From Emergomyces orientalis (Eukaryota; Ascomycota; Eurotiomycetes; Onygenales; Ajellomycetaceae), in NCBI GenBank assembly GCA_002110485.1, contig MOWL01000047.1:434001-498000 (forward strand): a DNA stretch of 64,000 nt, in the 5' to 3' direction. Positions 36,060 to 48,900 of the stretch are shown one piece after another; the stretch's first letter is position 1; each line of letters opens with the position of its first letter. The notes under the pieces were generated by a model. That model was not told where the DNA came from. It ran no database searches and saw only the letters and a list, made by a program, of their open reading frames with translations. A program made the translations under genes and the position numbers.

Positions 36060-39000
36060 GATGCCTTAGCCAAGTCCCGTTTGTTCCTCACGATATATGT
36101 GAGGGAGCGTACTGTTTTGAAGTTCAGCACAGGAAGGAGGATTGCAAAGAGACCAAGCTGCCTTCTAGCAGGTGCTGAAGTATGCGTTCTCAACCCAAAA
36201 ATAGCGCTCGCTTCCTATTCCAAATAGCTAGGCCGCCCAAAGTCGAAGAAAGACCTTTGCCCTGTACTATCTTAGGCCATCGGTGGCATCCAGTGGCATC
36301 TTAGTCATTCACGATGTCATCACCTACCGTCATTGAATCTCCTGGATTCCAAGAGGCACATTTTCCCTCTCTTTTCTCTTCTCAAAACCTGCTCCCAAGC
36401 TCAAGTTGCTGTGTTCCAGTATCCGCATGCCAAATATGAGTCTCAAAAGTCAGCCTCATCTTTGTTGTGTCAGCTCTCACTCACCGTGCTACGACGCCCG
36501 ACATCTTTCCCAATTCCCTTTGGAACCGGATACCTAAGCATCCATAGCATGCCGATAATTAATCATAATCATACAGAACTCCTGCCCTGTACGACGTGCG
36601 AAGGCGATCACAATGCCATAGGTGCTATAGGGGACATAAAGTCGGTCGGATCGTCCCTTTGTTGGATAGTGCAGCGTGCACAGTGGTGGGGATGCACTGG
36701 GCTGAATTGTATTTCCTCTGGGTAAGTTAGTCCCAAACAAAAACCATTCTACTACCTAGATGTTAAAGAACATGGTGGACTTCAACCCAAAAGTGGCTTT
36801 GCTTGAAAAAGTTGTGTGGCGTTGATTGAAACTCTGCTGCTCATCTGTGCGAGGACTCTCAGACTCAATCCTACACGAACGGCCAGGAGAAAGATGAAGG
36901 GCTCCATGCTAGTTGGTAAAATCAGCGGCGCATTGTAAGCTGCTGCATACCATAAAGTGGTTGAAAAGTAATCGAGAACAGGGCCGCAGAGCAAGTTTGG
37001 TCAATTCCAACAAAAATTAGACAAAATAAAATAAGATACGGCCTTCGTTTCCCCATCTGCAGCTGCTTTTGAAGGCTGACAAAATATCCTTTTATCACAA
37101 GGCGAAGCTCGTCCAGTTGCACCATTTAGCGCAAAGTATCCTCCTCTGAGACCTTTTCTTCGAGCTGCAACAGCAGGCAGTTTTGGCTCTTCGTCAGCAA
37201 ACTGCATCAATTAAGATGGCCTGCAATGCCCCTGAGATCGAAGAAATTATCGGTTTCCTCCCTTGGCGTTTCCCTGATGTAATATATCCTTTTGGCACAG
37301 CCCAGATACCCTCACGATATTGATGAAAACAGCCTCCGAGGACTAATACCAGAAAGTTATTTCTCCAAGATTCTCAATTTCGGTACGTATGTTGGGTAAT
37401 TACCTAGGGAAGCTACATGAATATTGTTGCTACCAATCCTATGAAACTTGTCATACTAAAGATAGTTACAAAGAAACATGATCTAGTAATATATATATTT
37501 CTACAGAGCAACAAAAAGGACAGAACAGATCCATCCATTCATAGCTGGCATTCACAGATTGTGTGTTGCAAGTCCAGGGTTGATGATTGATTTCATTTGC
37601 TTTGCTTTATCTCAGCCTCTCCGGGAACCAGGATAACTTGACTCTAACTTAACAGGTTAACCAGCTCCGTAAATGGCAGCCTGACTGCAGCTAATAATCC
37701 ACACGGAAATTATCCACGTACAACGCAACCATCAAGAGCAAAATATGCAATGCGATGCCCCAGGCGAGTCCAGCGTCACCCACATCCGTCATCTCCATGC
37801 ACTCCCCATACGGGATGTGCTCCACACGCCACCAGACCACTCACCCTACTCGATCAATCCTGCCAGGTTCTCTTTTTCATTTTTGCTTGTTTCAATTGCA
37901 AAAAAAGGTGAAAGAAAAAAAAGAAAAGGAAAGAAAAAGAAAAACCGGAAAAAGCAAAAATGTCTTCATCTCAAAATGTGGGCACTGTGGAGATCAACAT
38001 CGCTGTGCAGCCGCCTGTGCTCTTAGCCTTTTTTTCCCTTCATTTCTTTTTTTAATCTTTTTTCCTGGATTTTCATTTTCTTCTTTTTTTTTGCACCACA
38101 GGAATCTTTTTCCCGATCGGCAACAGTTTAAAAAGGAAGCGTGGACACCCCAGCCCCCAGCCCCCCTCCCTCCGTAACTTTGCCTTGTTTCAACTTCACC
38201 TCACCGCTTGTCCTCATCATTATCTCCACTTTGCTGGACGAGGAACGCTTCCAACGGACTGAGTTGGGTATACCCTGGTGCAAAACAAAAGAAAACAGAC
38301 CTCGTGGCTCATGTGTGTGTGCAGTGTCACCAGGTCTTATATGTGGGCGTACTATGCTTCATATTTCGTGCGTGTTTTACAATAAAGATGTTGGAGCGGA
38401 GATTTTATTTTCTTGCTGGACAGACATTCATCGCTCTCTGACTCTTCTGGAACTAATCAAAATTGAGACGCGGAAAAAGAATAAATGCTCTAGTGCACTC
38501 CGCAACAACTTAACCCATGTTTCTAACCGATCCTATCCCGATGAATCCTGGGCAAATCAGGAGGAAAAGTTAAAAAATAGTCCCATCAGCCCTCTGGGGC
38601 AGCATCGTTGAGTATGGAATCTTACTTGTCATGCAAACCGAGCCAGCCCTAGCGGCCGACACGCTAGTTTAGTGAGAACTGCAGTTTTCCAGCTCTTTCT
38701 CCGAGACCAGCAGCGAACATTTCCAATCACGCCCTGCACCGTATCCCGACATGAAACTGCCCAGCTTGATACTTGCCGACCAAACCACATCCGGATTCGT
38801 CTCCCCCATGGTTATCAACCACCGCAGTCACTGCTGTACGTAATAATATACGCACTTGGCTGCACATATGTCGTGTGCGTGCACTTTATACTGGCTGTCA
38901 CAAAAAGGTCAAACCCACCACTTTTCCAGAGCCTGTACGTCCTGCATGCATCGAGGTGAGTGGCGTGCGATACATATGATCGTCACCCACAGAGGGTGCG

Positions 39001-39751
39001 TACATGTGCAGGACCTACACAAGCTCATCCCGCGACCGACTCCCATGCAACCCCTGTCGCTATGCCAGGCTGCCTTCCTCAGGCCTTGGCATCGCAGGCT
39101 CACCAGCCGCACCCGGTGATCCCGCGCCAAGTTTGCTCTTGGCTCTAAGCGCGCCGTGTCAAGCACTAAGAGGTGCGGATATAACCGCCGAATGACCATA
39201 ACTCCCCCCTTTTCTCTCTTTTTTTCTTCCTTTTTTTTCCTTTTTCTTTTTTCTTTTTGAAAAGGAGCATGTTGGTGGAGAAGGCATCCTCACAATTGAT
39301 TTACCTGCATACCATGGATGCCGTGGCTGAAATATTCCACTGGTCACTTTTCACCCAGCCCGTTTGGTAGAAATCGAGATGAGGAAAGCTATGGGCCCTA
39401 TCTAAAAGCGACACGTCTTTGGGCGTCTGGAGTTTGGGAAGTTAATGCTAGCTAGAAATCCTAATCGACGATGAAGCGCTTCTTGAATTCGTGCCCAAGA
39501 ACGGGAGGCCTCATTCTACTACTGTGTTGTAACACGACTATTTATCTGCTGCAAAATAGATGCCATACCCCTCCGTGCGCGTGGTTGGGACTTTTCTTAC
39601 TCGAGCTGAAAATCTGTGATCTCCTTGTAGCCATCATTTCCCATTGCAAATACCTCCCAGATCTATCATCATCTCCAGATAAATTCCATTTATCCATAAT
39701 TAATCCCCCTCTCTCTTGATATTTTATATTGCGAAGCGTGAGGTTCAAAAA
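36060..39751. other. Long stretch without supported genes
   Basis: Overlapping short frames occur on both strands (for example 36333-36725, 37001-37210, 38141-38611, 38672-39199) but none shows family motifs or usable splice signals. Pyrimidine tracts occur at about 38028-38100 and 39208-39258. It probably contains decayed sequence and the promoter of the gene at 39752. Confidence 0.4.
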
Positions 39752-40966
39752 ATGGAATCAACTAAAATAGCAGAGATATCTCGCCTTGATCTCAAAGACC
39801 AAAGCGCCATCACGGCAACTATCAAGGATGTGAAGCATTTGGCGTCCTACAACTGGATTGAAGCGCCCACACCTACCATCGCCGTTCCAGGAAGCCCAGG
39901 GCTTTGGTTGCCCTTTAAAGCTCCCCAACGGGTTGAAAAGGATTCTGGTCTTGTCTACATCGCTCAAAACGCAGCCCGTCACCCGGAGAGCCCTCTTGAG
40001 CCTCTCTTTCGTGCTTTATATGTTACCGATCCTTCGTTCAACATATGCTCGATAAATGTTGTGACGGACCGAAACAATCTCCGTAAACTTCTCTCTTTCA
40101 TCAACCCTGGCATGTCTAAGAACGGGCTTGAAAATTTCGTCGTCAATATCGAGATGGTGAAGGACACGGCAATATTCGCTCGCGCGGAAACCGCAGTTCA
40201 GGAGTTTATCCCACCAGATGTTTTTAGGGGCTTCGGCCGCGAATTCGAAAAGAGATACACTACCCACCAGGTCCGTGGCAGCACTGGACACCACAGAATT
40301 ATCTCATATCGTTTCGGCAATATGACCTTCATCGTGCGCCATGAAACCGACGGATATGTCGACACCGAGCCAAAGAAACCCACTTCCGATTCTACTGACG
40401 ACACAGAACGAGACACCCTTTCGAGCACTCTGGCATCCTTGTCTCTATCTCCACCAACTTATCCAGCGTCAAAATTGACAATCAAACGAGAAGGACAGGT
40501 GATCCCCATTGAAAATACTTTAGAGATAAAAACTCGCGTATTCCACAAACCTATTGAGATGGAAGAGGTCGCGCCACAGCTTTGGGTATCCCAAACCCCT
40601 AACCTAGTGCGAGCTTTTCACCGACGTGGTATATTTCAGCCACCATTGGTTGAAGATGTAGCCGCAGAACTCGCACAATGGGAACAATCTCACCAAGGAG
40701 ACCTGAGAAAATTGGCCCTGCTGATTGGCAGAATTATTAACGAGGTGAAAAAGTGTGGTGGAAATGCCATTGCCAGATACGATGATCGAGTGGACAAACT
40801 AGTAATTTGGAAGAGTGATGACATCAAAATGTTGCCAGATGACCTGTATATGAAATGGGATGATGATAGAACACACATCGAGCCGGCGACTGCAGAGGAT
40901 GCCGGAACCACGAGCACGGCTAACGGAAAAATCTCTCAAAAGTGCAATTCGAATCGGGGATGTTGA
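39752..40966 (+). CDS. Fungal 'GGPP synthetase-like' protein, possibly truncated
   Basis: A single open frame of 404 codons plus stop. The sequence (KHLASYNWIEAPTPTIAVPGSP, LVYIAQNAARHPESPLEPLFRAL, SFINPGMSKNGLENF, GSTGHHRIISYRFGNMTF, APQLWVSQTPNLVRAFH) matches a widespread ascomycete family that databases often call geranylgeranyl pyrophosphate synthetase. It lacks the DDxxD metal sites of prenyl synthases, so that name is probably wrong; the true function is unknown. Near 40935 a 1-nt change of frame in an A run would lead into the relic that follows, so the C terminus (KCNSNRGC) may be an artefact of a frameshift. The first 390 codons are intact with no internal stops. Confidence 0.8.
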   Translation: MESTKIAEISRLDLKDQSAITATIKDVKHLASYNWIEAPTPTIAVPGSPGLWLPFKAPQRVEKDSGLVYIAQNAARHPESPLEPLFRALYVTDPSFNICSINVVTDRNNLRKLLSFINPGMSKNGLENFVVNIEMVKDTAIFARAETAVQEFIPPDVFRGFGREFEKRYTTHQVRGSTGHHRIISYRFGNMTFIVRHETDGYVDTEPKKPTSDSTDDTERDTLSSTLASLSLSPPTYPASKLTIKREGQVIPIENTLEIKTRVFHKPIEMEEVAPQLWVSQTPNLVRAFHRRGIFQPPLVEDVAAELAQWEQSHQGDLRKLALLIGRIINEVKKCGGNAIARYDDRVDKLVIWKSDDIKMLPDDLYMKWDDDRTHIEPATAEDAGTTSTANGKISQKCNSNRGC

Positions 40967-41855
40967 TTACGATATCAACTTATCAAAGATACCTTACTTG
41001 TCCTCTTTCGTCAACATCCAGACCATCCCAGCCAAAATTAACAGAATTTACTCATTGGTCGATTCCTCGTTTTTAATGAAGCTTTAAAAGGGCTCGAATC
41101 TGGATGTCGGCAATGCTTTCGTTGTCTCCCCGTCGACCTTTCCCAGCATCGAACACTCTTTGTGAAAACTTATGATTTTCTCGGCGTTGATGTTTCTCGA
41201 GAAGCAAACGATCGATGAGATACCCACCGATCTGAAATCCTGCAAAACCGACTATGAGCTTGAATACACACGCTATCGAGCGGTCAAGGGAAACAAGTCG
41301 AACGCTCGAGATGTTGCGTCGAAGCTTGTTTACCTAATGCTATTGGGTGAATTTAAAGGATAAAAACTAAGCAAAAAACAATTAAAAAAAATAAAAAACA
41401 TACGAAAGCCCGGATTCGCTGATGGTCACCCACCCAACTACTAACAGGCCGGCGAGTGGCTTGAGTTACGGCTGAGCGGACGGGAAGCCCTATTTTCCAC
41501 TCCCTATGTTCATATGTGATAGGCATGCTGTTGTTGTGTGGTTTTATGGGCCATTTAATTTGGCCCGTTACTGGTAGGCATGGCAGTCCAGGAGAGCAAC
41601 AAAGTGTTTTAACGCAGCTTTCTTCGTGGTGTCCCACCAGGGGAGGGGACCTTTAAGTGGAGGACCCGATCCGTCGTTCGGGCGGCTCACGAGGAACGAT
41701 TCGTGGTATCTATGAAACAACGAACTAGCTTGGACAAATGGGAGAAAGGAGTGGCTGCCAAGAGGGAAATCGATGAGAATAGTGATGTGACAACGGAGGA
41801 GGAACTAAAACGGGGAGAGGATTGGTATGGTTCTGATGATTCCTTTATTTTCTGA
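40925..41855 (+). pseudogene. Frameshifted fungal-family relic interrupted by a 5S gene
   Basis: Consecutive pieces of one protein run in different frames: IGDVDYDINLSKIPYLSSFV (40952 on), FNEALKGLESGCRQCFRCLP (41074 on), DEIPTDLKSCKTDYELEYTR then LVYLMLLGEF (41215-41358), then a 5S rRNA gene in reverse orientation (41398-41517), then NAAFFVVSH (about 41612) and, after another shift, TFKWRTRSVVRAAHEERFVV to a TGA at 41855. The order fits a common fungal family of unknown function whose conserved middle reads LGEF...AYNAVLFVVSHP-TFK. At least three frameshifts plus the insertion make it a pseudogene. It may be the lost C-terminal part of the preceding gene or a separate neighbour. Confidence 0.82.
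41398..41517 (-). rRNA. 5S ribosomal RNA gene (copy A)
   Basis: 120 bp on the minus strand reading ACATATGAACATAGGGAGTG... to ...CGTATGT. It contains the characteristic fungal 5S core (GGGCTTCCCGTCCGCTCAGC and GTTAGTAGTTGGGTGGGTGA). The internal control region is present and the 3' end runs into a T-rich (GTTTTTTATTTTTTTT) Pol III terminator on that strand. It differs from copy B at three positions, one of which (position 6) weakens the terminal helix. The gene sits inside a decayed protein-coding frame. Confidence 0.93.
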
Positions 41856-44800
41856 GAGACGATTGTATTTTCATGGAAGTGCCTCAGCTATTGATTTTTC
41901 TTTTTTTCTTTTTTTTTTTCTATTGTGGGATTACTGGAATGTGGCAGAGAGAGAGAAACTAAATTGACAGGTAGAGCCAGCGGGCATTGAAAAGATAAAG
42001 ATGCTTTTATGTTATGATTTATGACTAATATTTATATTTACTGGGTTATGAATTCTGTTGAATGGAGCATAAATTGTTTGCTTCTAGTGAAATCATTGAT
42101 TGGAATTTGGAAGAAAAAAAGAAAAGAAAATAAATATTGGCCATGTAAGATGTGAGATGTAAGATGTAAGATGTAAATATCTCACCAAGAAACAATTTGC
42201 AGGCGCCTACCGGCTGGATTGAACGGGGGTTGTAAGCAAAATAAATAAAAAAGCTGTTTCCCCAAGGTGCATGGTCCTCTTCCCAATATTTACAGAAAGT
42301 AGTCGTCGTCGTGGGGTTGGTCCTACGGGAACATTTGTTTGATATGATAAACTGGCTGTGAAGTTATTGAGCCCCTGTGAAATTTTCGGGGATGAAGGGA
42401 TTGGAGGGTTGAATAATAAGAATGATTGTCAAATATAACTATTTTAAATAGTTACTCAATTTTCTTACATTGAGTGAGCACGACCTCGTGCAAGCTATGT
42501 TAGATGCAGCAGGTACAGGTACAGGTACATACATACATACATACATACATACATACAAACATAGCATGTGCATGTAACTCTAACTCCCTAGGTATCATCC
42601 ACGACACCAAACTGTGTGTGGGTGGGCGGTTGGTTTACCCCACCCAGTCCGCCCTCGGGAATTATTTTTTCGACTTTTATTAGAACCCCCTCCCATCCTC
42701 TCTCGCATCTGGGCTCCGGACCGGCCGGAGCGGACGAGCCAAGCTCAGGCGCGGCTAAAACAGACCGCAGTTCGTGGGACAAATCTGAATACCACGCGTG
42801 ACTGCTGAGGAACGGTTATGGTGGATAGGAGGATGGATGGAGGTGGATACCCGGGGGGGGGGGGCCAAAGGGATTTTTTCTTTTCTTTTCTCTTTTCTCT
42901 TTTCTTTTTTCCCCGAGTGGGAAGGAGGAAGGAGAGGAGAGAAATGGGAGAATTGTACGGAGTAAAAGTCTTATAATAACAAAGGTTTTTTTATTTTTAT
43001 GGTATCTAGTTTTGCTTTGTGTATATGTACTCCAATGTTTTGGCATCTGTTCTCTATGCTATGATTGTTAATATTATTATTATGTATCACTTTGTTGTAG
43101 TCAACCTTCTTCATCATCATCTTCAATAACAAATAGCTTTAATATTAATGCTTCACCTGACTCTTTGCAAAAAATAACCAGGTACAGAACAATAAGCAAA
43201 GACCTCAAGAAGGTTAAAATATAAATACAAATCATAGAGATAAATTTTGCCAAAAGAAAGAAAAAAGGTTGGGTTAAATAATAGTGAGGTTGTTCTTTCA
43301 CATTAGAAGTTCAATTCAAAACATCTATCTATTTATTTATTTATTTATTTTATTTAATTTTATATTTATTGAATTTTTGTTCTTTTTTTTTTTTGTTTTT
43401 TTGCAAACATGTCCCTGAAGAAGAAATAATAAAAATAATACATTTAAATAATCAGTGTTAGTTGCTTGGCATAAACTTGGCAATTGGTGGGGATCATGGA
43501 TGGATAGGACATTTTCAGGTGCGTTTCTCGACTCTCTCTTTTTTCTTTTTTTTTCTTTTTTTTTCTTTTTTTTTTTTTTGCTTTTATTATTAGGGAGGAA
43601 GGGAAGGGAAGCTCCACATTTATCTCGGTACCATTCTTGCACAAAAGGGTATCTGGTTATCTTGGCATGCTTATAGAGTTTACGGTTTACGGAGTCAGCG
43701 GAAGAAGGAGAATGGAAAAAGAGAAAAAATTTAAAAAAAAAGGGGGACAAAATTTGGGTTGGATTAATATTGGAAGAAATGGAACACGCCAAGAGGGAGC
43801 TAAGAGAGGGGATTTTTAGAGTGTGGAGTGGTGAGTGTGTGTCTGTGTCTGTGTCTGTGTCTGGGTGTGAGTCTGATGTGGCTTGTGGCTTGTTATTGTT
43901 GTAGCTGTTGTTGTTGTTGTGCTCCTGTTCCCTGTCACAGTTGATGTGTGTAGTTCTTTTTTTGCTTTTTTTCTTATGGGGCTTGTTTTTCTTTTTGCTT
44001 TTTGTGTTGTTTTTGCTTTTTTCTCTTCAATAATGATTACTATGTATGGGTGTGATGTGATGGCGGCAGGGGGGGGAAGGGTTTAGTTTCTTAAATCCTT
44101 GAAATCACGACGCTTATTTATTTTTACATTAAAGGTTAACTAAACTATTATTATTAACTATTATTTTCTGATGCTACCTTCCCATGCTTTTAACTCTTTT
44201 GCCGCGGAAATTTGTTGATGCCTTTGTTTTTTTGGGGAGTTGAATATATTGTCTCCATATATTTCGGTTATGCTTTTTTGCATGATGGCCGGAGGGATAT
44301 ATGTATATGTTTATATATATATATATATATACATACCATATGAACTTAGATGAGATGGATAAAATGAGAGAGGTTGATAATAACGAACCACATGACTAAG
44401 CATGATCAATGAGAGATGGGATATCGCCTATTACCTATTACCTATTACCTATTCCTATTATTACCGCTGGTGGCAGCCTACGAGAGAAATCAGAGGTAGC
44501 AAGCAGAATAATTTCAAGAGAAAGGGCGGCGGCTAGGAATTAAATATAAAACATGCTGGGCGCTAGACTGGGTGCTGTACCCTCAGGTATCGTGTGGCAG
44601 ACGGTGCTCTTAGCTTAGCTCCTGAGCAAGCAGTTTGTTCCTCCCCCCCTCCCCCCCTTCGTAAACTTTCCGGATCACCCAAGGCTGGGTGGCTGCTGCT
44701 CAAAGTCAAAAAAGGTACGCCAGAGTACATCCAACCAAGGCACAGTTACCGCATTAAACAGAAGCTCCACACACAGTTCAGTCCCACCCAAAACACCAAA

Positions 44801-45626
44801 AGTCCCCACACAGCTCCCACAGCTAGAGCCGACGCAGTCCTGCGTTTAATAGTAGGGGGGATGGGTCGGTGGTACCTAGGTAGGTACCTCCGGCTGCCTA
44901 GCCCCACCCTAGGTCTGTGGCACCCGATGCCAGATACGGTTTGCCTTCTGCCCAGACTCTGCCCAGTCCCAAGACTCCTCCCCAGACAGCCCCGACAGCC
45001 CAGACAGCCCAGTGCCCCCAAGCCCCAGTCGCCAGGCCCTAGTCCCTAGTCGCGGACCAAGGCTAAGCCAGGGCAGGGATTTTTGACTTTTTTTTTTTTT
45101 AACTTCTTTTTTTTATATTTGTTTTTTGCTGTTTCCTCCTCTTACTCATCTCAGCCATTTCTGGGTTGTCTGGTGCTTGGCCAACTCCCTTCCCACTAGC
45201 GCCAAATGCCCCGTTCGCTGTGTTTTCGCCCTTTTACTTCCTTCTTACCTCTCTTTTTCTTCCACTCATCCACTTCCACTTTGAATCTTCCTTCGTCTCG
45301 TCTTCTCCATCCTATTCTACTCTACTCTGTACCCCATTTTCTCCACCACCCAAGATACCAGATACCAGATACCATCTATCCCAAGCAATCCCCCTTTTGT
45401 CATCCCTTACATAATCCCTTTTCGGGACCCCCCCCCCCTTTCCCCCCCCCTCCCTCCTTTCTATCCTTCGATCTTTTTTATAACTCACTCACCTAACTAT
45501 CCCACTACTACCTCTATACACCTCTACCACGTCTATACTCCCGCATTGGATGCCTGGCTCCTGCTAAACCCCGGAAAGGGTCTTGCTGCTGACTCAGTGA
45601 TTCCCTTTTGATATAATAACACCACC
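41856..45626. promoter_or_regulatory. Long AT- and repeat-rich interval upstream of CYC8
   Basis: No gene supported. It contains short tandem repeats (GATGTAA near 42150; GGTACA and CATA near 42510-42555; TATTACC near 44428-44455), a G run at 42852-42862, long T tracts (43526-43579) and a TA microsatellite near 44315. From about 45065 to 45626 the plus strand is strongly pyrimidine-rich (CT- and C-tracts), which is common in fungal promoters and long 5' leaders. Confidence 0.5.
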
Positions 45627-45747
45627 ATGTCTGCCCATCCACAGCCGTCGCCTCCGGGCGGCATTCATCCCCATCATGGCGGCCCAGGTCCAGGTCCAGG
45701 TCCAGGTCCCGGTCCTGGACCTCTATCTAGTACCCATCCCCATCCCC

Positions 45748-45809
<62 letters not shown>

Positions 45810-45928
45810 CAAGTCAACGGTCATGTCGCTGGTCAACCACCCCAGACTCAGAAACCTATCCCCAACCCCATCAGTCAGAAAATCGCTATGCTTAATGAAG
45901 GTGTCTGGCTGCAGATTGGTACGACCCT

Positions 45929-45959
<31 letters not shown>

Positions 45960-48900
45960 CATCATACACCACTGTAAAGAGATAGTAGTGACTAACTAGC
46001 GTTTGCAGGGAGTCTATCTGAGCTGATGGGCGATCTGGACGGCGCAATGAGCGCCTACGAACAAGCCCTGAGACATAACCAGTGGTCAATCCCTGCTATG
46101 AGCGCTATATCCTGCATCCTTCGTACTCGAGAACAATTCCAAAAGGCCATTGAATATCTGCAAAATATTCTGAAGTTGGATCCTACGAATGGGGAGTCTT
46201 GGGGGAGTTTAGGTATGTATATATATATATATATATCTCTTTCTTTTCTTTTAGGTTGTGTTGTTGCTAACTGGAATAGGACATTGCCATCTTATGATTG
46301 ACAATCTACAAGAGGCATACACTTCTTATCAACAGGCTCTATACCACCTCAGAGATCCTCAGGTTAGTTTTCTCCAATCCCCCATCCTCGTTTTATGCCG
46401 TTTACCAACGATTTTAGGAACCAAAATTATGGTACGGCATTGGCATTCTATACGATCGCTACGGCTCTCTCGACCACGCAGAGGAGGCCTTTTCGCAAGT
46501 CATGCGCATGCAGCCGGATTTCGAAAAGGCTAACGAGATCTACTTCCGCCTTGGCATAATATACAAACAACAACAGAAATTCAATCAGAGTCTGGAGGTT
46601 GGTTACTCTTGAATTTTTTTATTCTTTTTTTAAGGGTGGCTGGACCAGGGCTAATATCCATATTATATTATAGTGCTTCAAATATATTGTCACTGATCCC
46701 CCCCGTCCCTTAACTGAAGAAGATATCTGGTTCCAGATCGGTCATGTCCATGAACAACAGAAAGATGTAAGTTGCCATTTTTCTCTTCTCCGTTTTCTCT
46801 ATTTTTTATTTATTATTTTTTTAAATACTGACAACTCTGTAGTACGATTCTGCCAAGGCTGCTTACCGACGGGTACTGGATCGTGACCCCAATCATGCGA
46901 AGGTATTACAGCAACTCGGATGGCTGCACCACCAGCAGAGCAACAGTTACAGCAGCCAGGAACAAGCCATTGAGTATTTGGAAAAGTCTGTCAAAGCGGG
47001 TATGCTACTTAATTCGCGCCCTGAAGGGAGTATCTATATTTAGCTGCTAACACTGCTTTGCTTACAGATAACAGCGATGCCCAGAGCTGGTACCTCCTTG
47101 GACGCTGCTACATGTCCCAGGCGAAATACCCCAAGGCATATGAAGCCTATCAGCAAGCCGTCTATCGTGATGGACGGAATCCAACATTCTGGTGCTCCAT
47201 CGGCGTGCTTTACTATCAAATCAATCAGTACCGCGATGCGCTCGATGCCTACTCCCGAGCCATCCGCTTGAACCCATACATCTCGGAAGTATGGTATGAT
47301 CTAGGGACGCTGGTAAGTTTTGAAAACCCTATTTAGCTGCCAATTTCAAACAAAGCTAACCTTTTTTCTTTCTTTTTTCTTTTCTCTCTCGCGTAGTATG
47401 AATCATGCAACAACCAGACCAACGATGCCCTGGATGCTTACAGACGTGCCGCTGACCTTGACCCCACCAATACTCACATTAAATCCAGACTACAACTGCT
47501 GCAAAGTGGCCAGGCAGGCGGTGCTAACCAAGCTAATGCTCCTGTTCCGCAAGACGTTAATCCTCATTCGTACCAAGCGCCTGGCGTGGGTATGCCCCCA
47601 GGGCATCAATGGGGTCCTCCTGCACCGAGTGGTGGCCCCCCACCACAAGGTCCCGCCCCTCCCGGCCGCATCGATACTTGGGCTCGCGGTGTGAACGAGG
47701 TCCAAAACTCTCAAGCACCACCACAACGCCCTGCTCCATTTGATCACCGCGAAGGTGTACGAGGCCCACCTCAACAACCCAGCCCACGACAGGACCAAGC
47801 ACTTCCATACCCCGAGCAAACTCAACATCCTGGACCTCGAAAGGGAGGACTTTCTCCATCGCCGAAGTTTAGCTTGGCTGCTCCCAATTCATACCAGGGT
47901 GCGCAGACTCTTCCTCAGCTGGGACCTCCACCTCCACCCTCCCAGCAACAACAACATGACCGGAATGCCAATAATGGGAACTACAACTCCGCTGGCCGAC
48001 CACCGGCATTAGCCCAGGGAGTTGGCCCTGCGCCAGCTGCGCCTAATGGTGGCCCCGCCGGCCCCCAGCTCGCCCCTTATGTCCGCCCATACACCCCTCC
48101 AACCGAAGTCCGCCCCATTCGCGAAGATCGCCCAGGTTCCCCTGCATCCTCATACCCACCTCCACCTCATCAATATCACGTTGGACCCCCGGGTCCAGGA
48201 GCCAGCGCAGGTGCACAAGGCATCGCCTCCGGCGCCCCACCACCCCCATCCGCCATGAACGCCGCCGAAGCCGCCGCCCGCGACCGCGAACGCGAGCGTG
48301 ACGAACGGCCGCCATCATCCATGAAACGTGGGCGTGATTGGGAACCAGAGCAAGGACCTGGTCCCGTAAAGAAACTGGCGAATGAGGAGAGTCGCGCACG
48401 TCTCGATGAGCAACAACCCGCGCCACGGCGCATGTCCCCGGCGTCCGCCCAGTCACAGTCGCAACCGCAACTCCCGTCACCCCGCGACCTCCGCCGGCGC
48501 GATTCACCTGACAACCAGCAGCGCGAGCGCGACGAGCAACAACAACAACATCGTCACGGACATGGACATGGCCACGGACGCGGCGCACATGATGGGTATC
48601 ACCCATCTGAGGCGGCGCATCATCCACCACCTACACTCCCATCCTTCCAGCACATGCAGGGACAGAGCCAGCAGCCGCAAGGCCAGGCTCAACAGCAGCC
48701 ACAACCCGGTCCAGCGATGGCACCGATGGTGGCTGAGGGGGGTAATGCGCATCAAGCGGGACCGTTGCCGTCGTTGCCATCTGGTCTTGCTGGTGTCGCT
48801 GCTGCGGGTTCGGTTAAGGAGGAGCGGGAGCGGGAGAGAGAACGAGATAGAGATAGAGATAGGGAGAGGGAGAGGGAGAGGGAGAGGGATAGAGATAGGG

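Noticed and set aside
39752..40966. Annotation as a genuine geranylgeranyl diphosphate synthase
   Set aside because: No DDxxD-type metal-binding motifs or prenyl-synthase fold signatures are visible; the database name seems transferred.
44594..45049. 151-codon plus-strand frame upstream of CYC8
   Set aside because: Pro/Ser/Arg composition follows the C-rich base content; it is probably promoter or leader sequence.
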